DNA of 64,000 nt. It comes from Brachycybe producta (taxonomy: Eukaryota > Arthropoda > Diplopoda > Playtdesmida > Andrognathidae). The stretch lies in the NCBI GenBank assembly GCA_036925085.1, contig JAUPFP010000011.1, positions 2,569,797 through 2,633,796 of the forward strand, given 5' to 3'. The notes beneath the pieces are model-generated. The model did no database searches, was not told where the DNA came from, and saw nothing but the letters and a program-made list of their open reading frames with translations. The position numbers were made by a program, and so were the translations under genes. The number at the start of each line of letters is the position of its first letter. Positions within the stretch are counted from its first letter, which is position 1. Positions 43,706 to 56,703 of this stretch are shown piece by piece.

Positions 43706-44637
43706 TAAAATAAAATGTAAACAAACAAAAAAAATCCATTCTAAATTGCTAATAAAAAAATTTAAAATTCTGCCAAATCCTTTTTTGCATTTCTTCAGCC
43801 ACCGAAACCAAATAAATTTCAATTTCCTGTTCTCAGCTGAACTGGAAAGACCTTTCCATCAATTATGACACATGCCTTCTGGCAATTTAATTTGGACTTA
43901 ACTTAATTAAAGGTTAAACACAGAAGCATAATTATTAATGCACCGCAGAATTCTTTTTTTCTTTCTATATACAGCTCAACCAATAAATAAGCAAGTTTCA
44001 TTTTACACAAGAAAACCTTAATTATCGATGTATAAATTATAATCAGCATTACAGATGTTACAAGTTCCTCCTCCTCAGTTAGAGCTGCTGCATTAAAAGT
44101 CGTAGAACATTTTTTGATTTTTAAAAAAAAAACCTGAAAGGTTTGAATAGACAAGGAAACAACGGAAGAAAAAGAAGAAGAAAAAAAAGATCTATTGTTT
44201 CTTTTGTGTAACATAAATTCATAAATGTTTCGATCTTTAATAACTGGCGGTTTGGGCAACTGCAGAAAATAATTCGTTTCTTTAAAAAGAAATATACAGG
44301 GTGTTCAAAAACATGGTACTTAAGCGTAGTACAACACAGCTGGAATTCACTGTTGCGATACATTGTTGCAGGGCTGCTCCGATTCCAATGTTGCGAGGCA
44401 GAATCACAACTGACGCGATTCAGACCTCCGCAACATTGTTCCGTGTCCACCGCACCTATACATTCAGTTTCTCTTCCTCCTTCTGGCTTTCACTATGTAA
44501 ATATCACCAGCTGAAGTGGCCCTTGCAATATGGGCCTACACGGTGATTCATAAAGAGGAGTAAATAGAGTAGAAACAGTGGTGGGCACACCAAGCTCTTC
44601 TCAGCTGAGAGCACGTTCGGTTTAAGCCTTTTGGACA
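43706..44637. other. non-coding, no gene recognised
   Basis: A short GTTGC/CGCAAC-containing segment (44340-44440) resembles one at 46670-46800. The ORFs here are short and unconvincing. Confidence 0.4.
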
Positions 44638-45641
44638 CAGGGCCGGATTTACCTATAAGCTAAAAAAGCTGCAGCTTAGGGCCTCACAATACAAGGGGCC
44701 TCACTTCATCCAGAAATATTTTTCCATTTTTAACACAGTCTTACAAAGTTAAGATAAAATAATGAAAGCCAAAATTTTTTTTTTATTTTGTTTTCTTAAA
44801 GTTGCTCTGTTAGACTGTTACTAACCTTCCCCTTTGTTTTCTATTTTATATTTTATATTACTCATATTGTTTCATACCACAAATTTAGTGATGGGCAATT
44901 TCATGAAATTTATTTTGTTGAAATATTTCGTGAAATATTTCATGAAATTTATGACAAGTTGTGAAATTTATTGAAAAATAAACACACATAGGAACATGAG
45001 ATATTAAGAGCATGCACAAGCAGTATTATGCTGTCTATACATATTAGTGCATCCAGTGCAATCCAGGACGTATCGACCAATCTATTGAATGCGATCCTGA
45101 GATCCGAAATCCTAGGATTGCATTCCCTAAATTGGTCGATCGGATTTGTCGATAGTCCCGGATTGCACTCCCAAATTAAAATGAACAAAAAGTTTAATCA
45201 TCAAAGTGTTCAGAGTTAAAAAGGTCATCTTTAGAATCATATGTAGCATCATATACGACATCACCTATTCCATTAAAATAGAATTTGAGGGTCCACTTGA
45301 GGGTTATGACATTATTTTGATTGCAAACAAGCTTAAATGCTCTTACGAATCAATTATATGCACCAGTGTTTCTTTTTTATTTTTGGTTTTGTTACTTGAA
45401 TACAAGTTTTCCAAATAAATTATCACTTTTTGAAATATTTCAATTTCAGAGACCTGTGAAATATTTCAATGAAATGAAATATTTCATTGAAATTTCATTT
45501 GAAATATTTCACTGGCACACCACTACACAAATGTTAAGGAATTAAAATGTTAAAAAAAATTGTGTGATAATTTTTTGTGGAGGGGAAAGGGCCTCTTAAA
45601 TGTTATAGCTTAGGGCCACAACAAGTCTAAATCCGGCCCTG
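44638..45641. mobile_element. hAT element (1,004 bp) with nested hAT
   Basis: Ends CAGGGCCGGATTTA and TAAATCCGGCCCTG with perfect 8-bp duplication TTTGGACA (44630-44637, 45642-45649). Confidence 0.9.
44886..45525. mobile_element. hAT-like TAGTGATG-family element nested in 44638-45641
   Basis: Ends TAGTGATGGGCAATTTC and GCACACCACTA. The target duplication is CACAAATT/CACAAATG (7 of 8). It supports 8-bp duplications, hence hAT, for the whole family. Confidence 0.75.
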
Positions 45642-45756
45642 TTTGGACACCCTAAAATTGGAAGGTGTTGCAGAATTTCTAAATATAATTTCTTTTATTT
45701 TTGCCTTTTTAGTGAGAAGACCAGAACTTCCCACAAACACAATTTATACAAAAGGT

Positions 45757-46446
45757 CAGGGTTGGCGAAGTATTTCCCAGGGGTGGTATGTACCGAATAT
45801 TACCACGGTATTCACCATCTGGGAATAACGGTTTTTCCCAGTTTTATACAATTTCAATTTTTTAAGGCTAATTTTTTTCCTCATTAAGTCCTGCGTTTAC
45901 ACTTTCTTTCCGTACAGTTAATTTTCCACGTCCATCACGATGTTTTTCAAAGTGAATATGATTAGGATCTATTGGTGTTCCACCCCTTTACATTTTTTGG
46001 TGATTTAAATAAAAAAATAGCTGTACATAAAATACACAAACTTAAAAAATTAAAAACTAGTGACCAGAATCCAGGTATAGCCAATAACTGAAGTTGTCAT
46101 TTGACTCGTGAGACAATGCGTCATTTCTGTTTACACACTAGAAGGGATTATTCCCTTGCAGGGTTATCAATATCAAAACTGTGGGGGTAATATAAGAGAT
46201 TCCTAGCTTCTATTGCATTCAATTCTATGCTTTCTATACTTCTGGTTTTCTTCACATTACAGTATATGATTACAAGCACACATTAAAATTGGCAATGACA
46301 TGAATGTCACTTTTTAATAAGATAATATTAACAATTGCTTATATAGTACTAGATGAAAATAGCATAATACTTAGTTTTTAAGATTTTTACTGGTAAAAAT
46401 CGGTTATAACCGGTATACCAGTGTTTGCCGGAATTTTGCCAACCCT
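45757..46446. mobile_element. hAT-like element (690 bp)
   Basis: Ends CAGGGTTGGCGAA and TTTTGCCAACCCTG, with an imperfect 8-bp duplication (CAAAAGGT/CCAAAGTT). Confidence 0.7.
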
Positions 46447-46472
46447 GCCAAAGTTCCTTAATTAGTTTAACA

Positions 46473-46546
46473 GTATTTTCAGTGGTCCAGATCTTTTTTA
46501 AGTCTAGTACTAGACTTAAAAAAAATATGTGGACCACTGAAAAAGA
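46473..46546. repeat. near-perfect palindrome with ~33-bp arms
   Basis: TTTTCAGTGGTCC..TTTTAAGTCTAG and its complement CTAGACTTAAAA..GGACCACTGAAAA meet almost without a loop at about 46507. Confidence 0.85.
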
Positions 46547-46987
46547 CGCAAAGGACTCAATTTTAATTATTAATTTTTATAATTATTAAAGATGTCTTTA
46601 ATAATTAAAAACAAACTGAGCCCCTTTGAGTCTTTGTTCATGTTTCGAAAGACGTCCACACTATGAAATGTCCCGCAACAATATGTTTAAATGTTTCCCA
46701 TTTCGATGGGACTCAAGAAATATGAATCTGAGCTGATGTGTCTCAGCCCCACATCATTTCAACATTGTTGCGGGTCTAAATCGCAACTGACGCGACTCAG
46801 CCCAGCAACAAAGAATCCAGGTGTGTACTAGCCATAATAAACACTAATAAGTTACAACTCAGTTTATTTGTAAAATGTTACACAAGGACAGTTGACATAG
46901 TAACAAGAAGAATCATTTGTCCAGCCATTGTTGTCCGCAACTCCCGCATCTGCAGAGGGGCACAATGTTGAAGATATTAATTAGTAA

Positions 46988-47292
46988 AACCTTGTACACA
47001 CATGAGTTAAATTAATTCAAATTAAATGTGTTTAGATTGAATTATATGGAATCCATTTACGGACATGAACCAAATAAAAATTGACATTTTTATTAATATT
47101 TTAAATTGAAATACTAAATCAATATTTTCTCAAAATAGTTTATATATTTATATTTAAGTATTAACTCAATATTTTCAGATTATTAACTGAATAAATTGAA
47201 TTCGACATATTGTTTGTTTGCCCTTCACAGAGGGCTCTGTAGAACACGTTTATTATTTAAATGCATTTAAATTATCAGGTGTGTACTAGGTA
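46988..47292 (-). mobile_element. PIF/Harbinger-like MITE copy 3 (305 bp)
   Basis: Reverse orientation, ends AACCTTGTACACAC and GTGTGTACTAGGTA, TAA duplications at 46985-46987 and 47293-47295. Confidence 0.87.
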
Positions 47293-47468
47293 TAATGCAA
47301 CCAGAAATAAATGCACTTTTAGTAATAAAAAAAACAACTTTGTCCATCTTTGAATTCTAGTCTCTAACCAGATTCTGCAACTGAAAAACGCAACTTTTCG
47401 TTTACCTATGAATTTATATTTAAAAAGGGGAGGGGGGCATTGAAAGTTTTTGACCCTCTATGTGCCAA

Positions 47469-47637
47469 ACTTAGCGAAATTTTGTACGAAATAAATTTAT
47501 TTACGAAATCCATTATTTTGACGTCATTTCCGGCTGATTTCGTTATATTTAACGAGATCAATTGGTGAAATTTTATTTATGACGTCAAAATAATGGATTT
47601 CGTAAATAAATTTATTTCGTACGAAATTTCGCTAAGT
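47469..47637. mobile_element. palindromic MITE (169 bp)
   Basis: Arms of about 55 bp: ACTTAGCGAAATTT..GTACGAAATAAATTTATT, ending with TGACGTCA in each arm. No target duplication resolved. Confidence 0.8.
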
Positions 47638-47893
47638 CCCTATTGATTGTTGTTACAACGAAATTCATCAAACTGAAAAATCTCAGAGGTTGGACACCAC
47701 ATATTTGCGACGTCTAAAGAGCAATGCAGATCAATTAACCGTCTTTTTGAGGTTATTAATATTACTACATATAGACAACATGACGCTACAGGGTGTAGCA
47801 GCCCAACCTGAATCTTCAGTAGCAAATACATGCACTTGATCATATTTCAAAGGGACCGCCCCTCCCCCCTAAAAGTCAGTTAATTGGACTTGA

Positions 47894-48571
47894 TTAAGAG
47901 GCCACATCGCAAAATTACTTCGAAAAATCTCCACAAAGAGTGCTAGCATCGTTTTTCTATTCAGACCATAGACCCAATGTTAAAGAAAAAATGTTAATTT
48001 TTAAAATACACACAGTCGCGGCAATATGTTAATTTTTCATATTTAAAGTTGTCCAATTCTGAGGGTTCAAAGAGAGGGTGCACTTTAAATATACACTGTA
48101 TGTTTATCTAAGTGATAGAATGTTAAAAAATTAGAAAGCGCGCTTCTATTTTTTAAAAGAAATATTTCATATATGTTAAACACCATTGAGTAAGAAAAAC
48201 AACCATCAAAATGTTCATAAAAATACGTAAAAATAATTTTAAAAAAAAATCAGCACGTACGACAATGTATTGGCTTCGCTGTGGTTTACTTTATAGATTT
48301 TTAAAAAAATATTTTTAGGTATTTTTATGAACATTTTAATGGTAGTGTTTTTCTTACTCCATGGAGTCTAAAATAAGAGTTAAAAATTGGCGATTTTGAA
48401 ATGTTTTTTTTTAAATAGAAGCACACTTTCGAATTGTTTGACGATCAATCACTAGATAAACATATATTTAAAGTGCACATTGCACTGAGTCTATGGGCTC
48501 AATATAAAAACGATGCTAGCACTCTTTGTGAAGATTTTTCGAAGTAACCCTTGCGATGTGTAGTTTCTTAA
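47894..48571. mobile_element. family P foldback element copy 4 (678 bp)
   Basis: Ends TTAAGAGGCCACATCGC and GCGATGTGTAGTTTCTTAA, with the inverted GTGCTAGCATCG / CGATGCTAGCACT blocks. Confidence 0.8.
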
Positions 48572-48777
48572 GAACCAAGTGTATACCGTTGCCACCGACT
48601 TACTCCAATAACAGTTGGAGCTAGTTCAACACAATCTGCCAAACTTCTTAGAATATCAAAAGGTTAAAAGGTTCCTTAATTTCATATGGCCCTTCGTCTT
48701 AAGACGCAAAACTAAAACAACACAATTAACATTTAAAAATAGCAGAATATTACCAAGACCACATATTACCAAGTACA

Positions 48778-49225
48778 CAGTGGCGTAGCTAGTTTGTTTC
48801 CGCCCAGGGCGGTCCTTGAGTTTGCCACCCCTCCCTCACGAAAAACACAGTGCAATATAAATCAGTAGTGCAACCAGGATTCTGGTCTGAGAGGAGTCAA
48901 TCGATATATAATCGATATCCAGTGATTGAAATGGTTTATAGAATTTTAAATTAATTATGAAATTATTAAATAAACCAGTACCCGGTAGGAATTACTTATC
49001 AAAGATCAATTTTCATTTTTTACTCAATTGTATATGTTTTCCAGGCTTAAAAAATAATGCTGGATTGCAGAATACATTCTGCGAGAGCGTAGCGAGCGAC
49101 AAAAATTTCATCTTCCTGCTGTTCTGCAGTTTCTGCGTTTCAGAGAGACCCTTCTACTAGTCCGACAGGTGCCGCCCCCGAAAAAGTGTTGCCCGGGGCA
49201 CACCGGCCCCGTTGCTATGCCACTG
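48778..49225. mobile_element. hAT MITE, CAGTGGCGTAG family (448 bp)
   Basis: Ends CAGTGGCGTAGCTAG and GCTATGCCACTG with perfect 8-bp duplication CAAGTACA (48770-48777, 49226-49233). Confidence 0.9.
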
Positions 49226-50255
49226 CAAGTACAACTTGCGAAATTATTGCCAATTACTGCACTTGGCCCTACATAACCATTACTGGTTAATTTCATACAG
49301 TGCACTTATTTTTTTGTTTGCTCTTATTCAGTTTATAGAACTTCTTCAAACTAGCACATTCGGGAAATTTTAGCCTTCCTACCCTTTAAAACAGACTCAA
49401 TTTAGTTGTTATTCAGTCAGTCTTAATCGTCTAAAATAAAATACATATTAAAAAAAAAGAAGCAGCCTTATTTAAAATTTAAAAATTCCGTCATGTAACC
49501 AAGTCAAAAGTGTAGTTTGGAGTTGCAATGTTTTTTTTTATGACTTATAATGGGTTTGAAAACTTTGAATTATGCAAATTTAAAATGATGGCCATAATCT
49601 CTTGAGTGCTTTTAAGTACCAAAAAAAAAACGAATTCAAATAAATTACAATCTTTTTATAAATTAGAAATTTCATGTTAAAATGTTTGTCTTTCTGGGAA
49701 AAAAAGACATTATTGTACTTTAATGTTTTATCAAACAAAAACAGTAAGAATGAAATGGAGGTATGCAAATGAGAAAATTAAAAAAACATAAATTATTTAC
49801 AGATTTACAAAATAGATCAATCATCTCAAACTAAATGTAACCATTTATGTATACCATTTTTGTTTTTGTTTTTGTTTTTAAAAATTTGATCAATCATGTG
49901 TTCGTAACAATGATAATAATAATAACAATCAATTTTAAAAAAAAATCTTAAAACCAATACCAATGTCAACAGTCAACCAAATAAAATATCTAAAAAATCC
50001 ACAATTTTATATACTGAATGGCGCAGGTAAAATATTCATATCAACATGTAAAAGTCACCAATGAAAAAACATATTGATATTTACAGCTCCAATTAATAGC
50101 AACCATGGTGAAGTTAAATTTCAACAATTTCTGTCAAAATATTTTCATGGAAATCTTTAATGAAAAAGTACATATATTTCAGAACATCTTTAAGAAAAGA
50201 AAAAAACTATCAATTATGTCGTAACAATGTTTATTTTAATTATTATTTGAATTTT
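49226..50255. other. AT-rich, no gene recognised
   Basis: Nothing with coding potential or family resemblance was found. Confidence 0.5.
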
Positions 50256-50640
50256 CAATCTAGTACACCTGCAATCAGCTGGAGAGAAATGTGGCAGGGT
50301 GGAATAATTCCCAATCACAAGTGGTTGTCACTGAGACAAGGAATAGACATCATCGTCAAATTAAATTCGTCCTAAAACAGAACTATGCGCCGGAAGAGTA
50401 TTCCATAGTCTAAATACATTTGGAAAGAAAGACCACAAATATGCATCAGTTTTAGCTCCTATTTCTCTAATAGCATTTGGATGGCCATTTCTAGATATAC
50501 GGGGGTTTCTAGTAAGAATTCCATTTAACAATGATCTGTTGTCTGGAACTGGCAAGCGTTCAAGAAGGGCAAGTCTTTGTTCAGCTCTACGGTTCGCTAA
50601 TGATTCCCATTGAAGTCCATGTACCCAAAGCAGCATAAAA
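50256..50640 (-). mobile_element. LINE 3' end (non-LTR retrotransposon), copy 1
   Basis: The minus-strand translation ends with a non-LTR RT C-terminal pattern (ANRRAEQRLALLERL, then FPNVFRLWNTLP). The 3' UTR with GCTGATTGCAGGTGTA follows to 50256. It is 5'-truncated, and the second copy is at 54716-55255. Confidence 0.75.
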
Positions 50641-50759
50641 ATGCATAGTCTAAATGGACATTAATTGCTATACCAATCCCCCAATTTCAATATGCGTTCA
50701 ATAGCAACATCATTATATACTGTTTAATAATACCGTATTTGTCTCATAAAAATTATTTT

Positions 50760-50967
50760 TTTTTTCAAATTTCATTTTAATTAAGATGTAATTTGAGGGT
50801 GCCACATTAAGTATCAGGGTATGTTTAGGTTTGAAAACATGTTTAAAATACTCCTAGAAACCAATTACAATCACCATTTTTTTCGTTTATGGTTTCAGTA
50901 CTTGGAAACAGGTTTTTTGAAATATTTTAAACTCATGGTCATGCGAAATATTTGAATGGTACATCAC
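50760..50967. mobile_element. partial TAGTGATG-family hAT-like element
   Basis: Right end GGTACATCACTAA and interior (TTATGGTTTCAGTACTTGGA) match 19123-19678 and 58853-59089. The left end is lost. Confidence 0.6.
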
Positions 50968-51733
50968 TAACCCTAGGTACACATGACAATAAATACGAGT
51001 TTGTTTGTGCTAAAATATCTTCCTAATTTCTTAAGAGTGATCAGTGGTCACCCCCTACCCATGTATACAGCTTTAAAATGTACTGGCAGTGTGCCGGCCT
51101 TGGACAACAGACCCAACAGTCAGTTTTTTAAACTCAAAACCATTCAAAAGATACTGAAGATGACTAAACTGATGCTTAGTTTGGTTATTTTTAGGATTTT
51201 ATTGTTACACCGTAAAAATCTCGGGAAAAACATTTCGAGTTCATAAAAAATTAAGATTATTACGTTCAAATTTTAGCTATTAATTTAAAAAAAATATTAA
51301 GACAAAATTGACAAATTTTTAACTAACAATATTCTGAATAATATGTACTTTTTGATTTCAATAAAGATTTTCATAAAATATTAACATAAATCGATAAATT
51401 TTATCTGTAAGGGCGACTTTACTACAAACTAGTTTTAAAACAAAACAAAACAATGTTCTATGGGCGGCTGATGTTCACTTATCACTGAAAGTATGTACAG
51501 TTGTAGTGGTTTGCCAGTTTACACTTGTCACTGCCGCTTCACTTTGGATGAATCATCCATTCGATTCATCAAAAGTAGATGATACCGGCTCTACTTCGTT
51601 CAACTTTTCAATTTGACTATTTACACTTTAGATGTGCAATGAAGAGGAAAACAATATTCACATCTTTCACTGCAGATGAATCATCTGTAATGTACAGTAC
51701 ATCCAAAGTGTAAAGTGTAAATTCGCCCTAAAG

Positions 51734-52323
51734 CAGGGTAGCTGGTTTTTCTTAGTTTGAAGGAAAAAACCAAATTAACCCGGATTTTTTTTTTGTTTGA
51801 ACCTGTTTTTTTTTTTGAAAATATGTTGTTTTATATAAAAGAAAATTACTACAAGGAACATAAGACACTGCCACACTGGGAAGTGTTTATTTTAGCATTC
51901 TTCATTTTGTGCATATTTTCATCTTTTATTCAAAGATCAAATACTAATGTAATATAAATATTAAAGTAATTAAACTAGTAATTCCATTAAGCCAAATTGG
52001 TCTGAATAATGTGTGTGTGTGCAGCAGTGAGTGATTAACATACATTAAAACCTTCAGTTACAATCTGCAACTTATATAACCTTTATGAGTCACGCCTCTG
52101 ACCTACAGTATGTAGTGAAGCATATTGTGGGAATGAAGTCTTAATTTTTGTTTGCATATTAAAAACCAATAGATTCAGTACAATTTACAAAAAATAAATA
52201 AAATTAATTGTATTACTGTAGGTTAAAACTAAAGGCTTACTTAAACAAAAAAAAAAAACAAGTGATTAAAACCATGATTTAAACCGTGGTTTTAACCACA
52301 ATGGATAAAACCACGCCACCCTG
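51734..52323. mobile_element. hAT element (590 bp)
   Basis: Ends CAGGGTAGC and GCCACCCTG with perfect 8-bp duplication CCCTAAAG (51726-51733, 52324-52331). The inner right side carries AAACCATGATTTAAACC..GTGGTTTTAACCAC. Confidence 0.85.
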
Positions 52324-52813
52324 CCCTAAAGTACAAAAACGTTGAATATTTCAATTTGGTTGCTATTTATTTTAATTGAAGAATTATGAAAAAAATATCG
52401 ACCTTCAAAATATGGAGGTTGAATAGAATTTTACTCAGAAAAAGTTAAAAATTCAATATCTAAAAGGAAAGTATTTCCTTAGCTTAAAAAAACACAAAGA
52501 GATAATAATTAACTTTTTTGATATATATTAAATGTGTTGCTATATTGATATCGAAAGCATAAACATTTTACCTGCGCCACCGGCCCACCATGTTATTTCA
52601 TTAAAAAAAATCAAGTTTCTAATTGAATGAGTTGTTAAAATTAAATTCTACTGTAATCTAATCTAAAAATAGCGAATGAAAACGCAAGACTGAAAATAGA
52701 ATTTATCTAGTGTATAAGCATATACTGTATATATTAAAAAAAATTGAAACACATTCAAGCATTTTCTTTTTCAGCCTACTTTCTGTCAAATAAATAGAAT
52801 GAATGAAATTACT

Positions 52814-53381
52814 TATAGAGACTATTACCTCCAGAAAGATCTTTTCAAAATAATGTCAAGACTTACTCAATGTTTGTCAAAACGATTTTTAAAATTTAAA
52901 ATAAGTCAATAAAACCATAAAAACTTGAAAATGAAATGACTTTTCCTGAGTCACCAAAAGGCGCCATTTTAAATTTCAAAAAACGAAAGTCTCCCCCCCC
53001 CCCATTTTTGTGGCAAAGGTGTCACCTCACATTTCCAGAATTCCTTAATGAAATATAGGTATTCCCTATTCATATTTAACTCAATACAACCTTCCATGTG
53101 GAATAATTCAAATGTTAAACCCATAGTACTTTGAAATGAAAGTAATGTGACCTGGTGACAACACCATCAGAATTACAATAGAGGAGTAGACTTTGGGGTT
53201 TTTTGTTGCCAATGTCTGTTGTTTGGTGGCGCAGCTATCTGATATAGTTCATCTATAGGAAGTCAACTGATTTTTAATGTTTTAAATTATATTAATGACT
53301 TAATTTAAATTTTAAAAATCGTTTTGGTAATCGTTGAATAATTCTTGACAAGAAATTTCTGGAGGTAATGGTCTCTTTTAA
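52814..53381. mobile_element. TTAA-ended family S copy 2
   Basis: Collinear with 32054-32655 (shared CACCTCACATTTCCAGAATT, TTGCCAATGTCTGTTGTTTG). The right end GGTCTCTTTTAA is kept; the left has TTATAGAGAC. Confidence 0.8.
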
Positions 53382-53992
53382 ATTATATAAATTCTGTTTT
53401 CAGTTGGCATTTTTCCTGCGTGTGTGGTATGGTGACCCAAACTCAAAACGTAAACGATTTAACCACCATAACCATAAAAATCTCAAACACTTATGTTTTT
53501 TATTCTATTTCATATGTATAATTCTAATTGTATATTTTAGAATAAATGTTATCATGTATTATCATGAATTTATGATTATGTAAAAAAAATTAATGAAATG
53601 TTTTTTTATATATATATATTTTGTTCTTTAAATGTCCACTTTGTTAGATGTAAATGACAAAATGTAACATATACCATTTACTTCTCGTTACCGGTTGAAA
53701 AACATTCGAATTATTTCGAAAAACATGTCGTAATTACATGTATGTGTTTTGACGAAATTAAAATTTATGCAAAAATATTTTTCAATTTTATCAATCAATT
53801 TATTGCAACTATTTTTTTAGTTTTTGTTTTGAATGGCTGAAAGAAGAAGGGACCAGGTACAAAATATCAACGTATGAGGTCCTTATAAAAAGTAATGAGA
53901 CTGATTAGTGATTACATAAAAAAATTTATTGCTACTATTACAATTGTATACAATTGTGTACATACAATTCAATTGTAAAAAAGCCCCCATTG

Positions 53993-54420
53993 GGAAGCGG
54001 GTGTGGGGCATTTGCCCTAAAGACACTTGCCCTAAAATCATTTGCCCTAAATGGACATCTGCCCTAAAACCATTTGCCCAAAATGGACATTTGCCCTAAA
54101 TGAACATTTGCCCTAAATGAACATTTGCCCTAAATGAACATTTGTCATAAAAGAACATTTGGCCTAATCAGTAGTGTAAATTTACGTCATTTGGCGTTTT
54201 TTTTGCACGCCTGCGGCACGCAGAACCTATTTAACATACTCCACCAAACGACACATTTGCCCTAAAACCACTTTTTGTTCTCTTTTCATATGGTTTACCA
54301 TATGAAAAGAGAACAAAAAGTGGTTTTAGGGCAAATGTCCATTTAGGGCAAATGGCTTTAGAACAAGTGTCCGTATCACATGCATCTTTAGGGCAAATTT
54401 CTATATCCCTTGGGAAGCCA
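53993..54420. repeat. inverted array of TTTGCCCTAAA units
   Basis: The left arm (54007-54175) repeats ATTTGCCCTAAA with ACATTTGCCCTAAATGA spacing of about 17 bp. The right arm (54320-54400) carries the complement TTTAGGGCAAATG. A nearly perfect central palindrome (AAACCACTTTTTGTTCTCTT) sits at about 54271-54329. Outer ends share TTGGGAAGC. Confidence 0.8.
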
Positions 54421-54715
54421 CACACCGACGGAGACAGTCTTCCCACTCTTGAAAACAGTACTGGAAGTGCATGTACATTTCTGAAAGGTCCTTTAAAGTT
54501 GGTTTGTCACAGCCGTTTGGATGTTTCGTTGGTATAGTCTCAATCGTATGACCTCATGCCTGTTTTTTATTATTTTTGGAAATATAGTTCAAGCGACACG
54601 GACTGAGATCTGGTGAGGACGAGGGCTGCAGAACCACATGAATGTTCTTTGAGGTTAAGGGACAGGGTGCACTGTCATGATGAAACATCCAAGTAGCCTC
54701 CATGTCTGATACATG

Positions 54716-55255
54716 ATTCAATTCAATTCAATTAAATACACCTGCAATCAGCTCGAAAGCCATGTGGCAGGGAGGGATTGCTTTCAATCACGACTGATTG
54801 TCATTATTTAAAATAAGACATCATCATGAAATTGAAATCATCCTAACAAAGAACTATTCACAGGAAGAGAATTCCATAGTCTAATAACATTAGGAAGAAT
54901 AGACCAAAAATATGCATCAGTCCTAGCCATTAATTCTTTGAAAGTTTTTGAATGCCCAAATCTACCTTTACGAGGATTTCTAGTTAGTAAACCATTAAGC
55001 AGGATAATGTTATCACAAGACAGCAAACGTCCCAGAAGAGCGAGGCTTTGCTCATTTCTTCGGCCTGCTAATAATTCCCATTCTAGCTCTTGGAGCAGAG
55101 ACGATACGCTGTCAGTATACGCATACCGTCCCTTTACAAATCTTGCAGCCCTACGCTGCACCATTTCTATTTCTTGTTTTAGATTATTTCTAAATGGGTT
55201 CCAAATGATCGGTTCATCTGCTATCATTCTCACGGTCACTGACTCCGTTATCAAT
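54716..55255 (-). mobile_element. LINE 3' end, copy 2
   Basis: A minus-strand frame at 54838-55254 encodes the RT C-terminal region (IIWNPFRNNLKQEIEMVQRR, then ILPNVIRLWNSLP). The 3' UTR ends GATTGCAGGTGTATTTAA plus (TTGAA)3, the short tandem tail usual for CR1/L2-type LINEs. It is 5'-truncated at a stop near 55258. Confidence 0.8.
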
Positions 55256-55644
55256 TCTTAAGACTTGATAACAGAGTGCTTAGCTTTTCGTCTATGCTCA
55301 TTGTGACTGGCCTTTCTGAGCGTGGTTGTTTTTCAACTTAAGTTCATATTTTACAAGTCAATTTCCTTGCAAATTGTAAACTTATACTTTTGTGAAATAG
55401 GGCCCTGGTTTTATTTTCTAAATGAGCTAAGAGATTCATAAATTTTTCTGACGATACATCTTATCGTGGGGTATCTTGAGAATTGTGTTGGCATTTGTGT
55501 TTTCCGTCTTCGACAATGCATTTCTTCTGCAATTGGATTCTTGTTAATCATGCCACAAAAGTAGTAATGTGGAGTAATTTTTTTTTTAAATTCAAAAATA
55601 GGTTGACTTATGAGAATCAAGACACGTTTAACTTGAATCCTAAA

Positions 55645-56032
55645 TAGAGGTGGGACGAATCCTATATGTTCTCGAATTACAATCCAAATCCTATATTATT
55701 CATTAAGAAGATACAAATAAATGAAATAATATTAAATATTAAATTATTAATAATAAAAAACCAGTGTGGCGGCACTCAGGGTCGCCACAAGGTGATGATA
55801 TTGGTGATCCTGGTCGACCACCGAAATTGCAACAATCGCCGTTTTTTGTTAATGAACGCTTCTATTGGACGTTAATGGAGTTAAAACTAATTTTACCAAA
55901 GTACTTAACAGTTTTTTTAAGGTTAGGAGTCGAAAGATTCGAAAGACGAAAAAAGCGCAAAGATTCGTGTTTTCGAATCTCGAATATTTTTCAAGATTCG
56001 CGGGATTCGAGGATTCGAATGTCCCATTCCTA
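55645..56032. mobile_element. hAT MITE family R copy 2 (388 bp)
   Basis: Reverse relative to copy 1. Ends TAGAGGTGGGACGAATCC and GGATTCGAATGTCCCATTCCTA with perfect duplication ATCCTAAA (55637-55644, 56033-56040). Confidence 0.9.
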
Positions 56033-56703
56033 ATCCTAAAGCATGTATATCACACTACATCGGATCGGAACCGAACGGACGGAACGAAACGAATCCTAAT
56101 ATATTTTGATAATAAGCATTTCAATGGAGCCGCGCACACTAAGCTTGGATCAGATCGGAAACGCCACGTCAGTGGCCGAGGCGGGTCCACTAAAATGCTT
56201 TATGTTGGAACCTATACTGAGAACATGTAAGCTGAAGTTCCTCAAGTTTCCTTCTTTAATTTAAATATGTATTCCATGCAATGTTCGCACTAGCGGATAA
56301 ATTTTAACCAAGAAACATTTTCCACAGGGTTTGTGGAATCTTATTTATTTCTCAATTCTTGAGTTTGTCCTGAAGGGCTTTGCGAATCGTTTTCTTCTGA
56401 TTCATAAAATTTAAATATCCCATTGAAAGTACTTAAGAACACTGGCTCTCTTCCACTGAGGTTTGATGAGCCAGGAGCCAGTTAATGTTATCTTTCTTGA
56501 TTACTAGATTGCTCACAAGACGTACATGTACATGTACATTGTACAGTTTATTATGAAGTTGCTCTTATGCCTGTTCCTATAGTGATGCCGTGCCTTCAAC
56601 ACACATGTTCATTTTAGACCCTTTGCACACGATTCCAACAAAAAATCGTGAGTAGGCCCTACTGCATGGTTGAATGTGATTTGCCTATTTTATTGTTTTT
56701 GTT

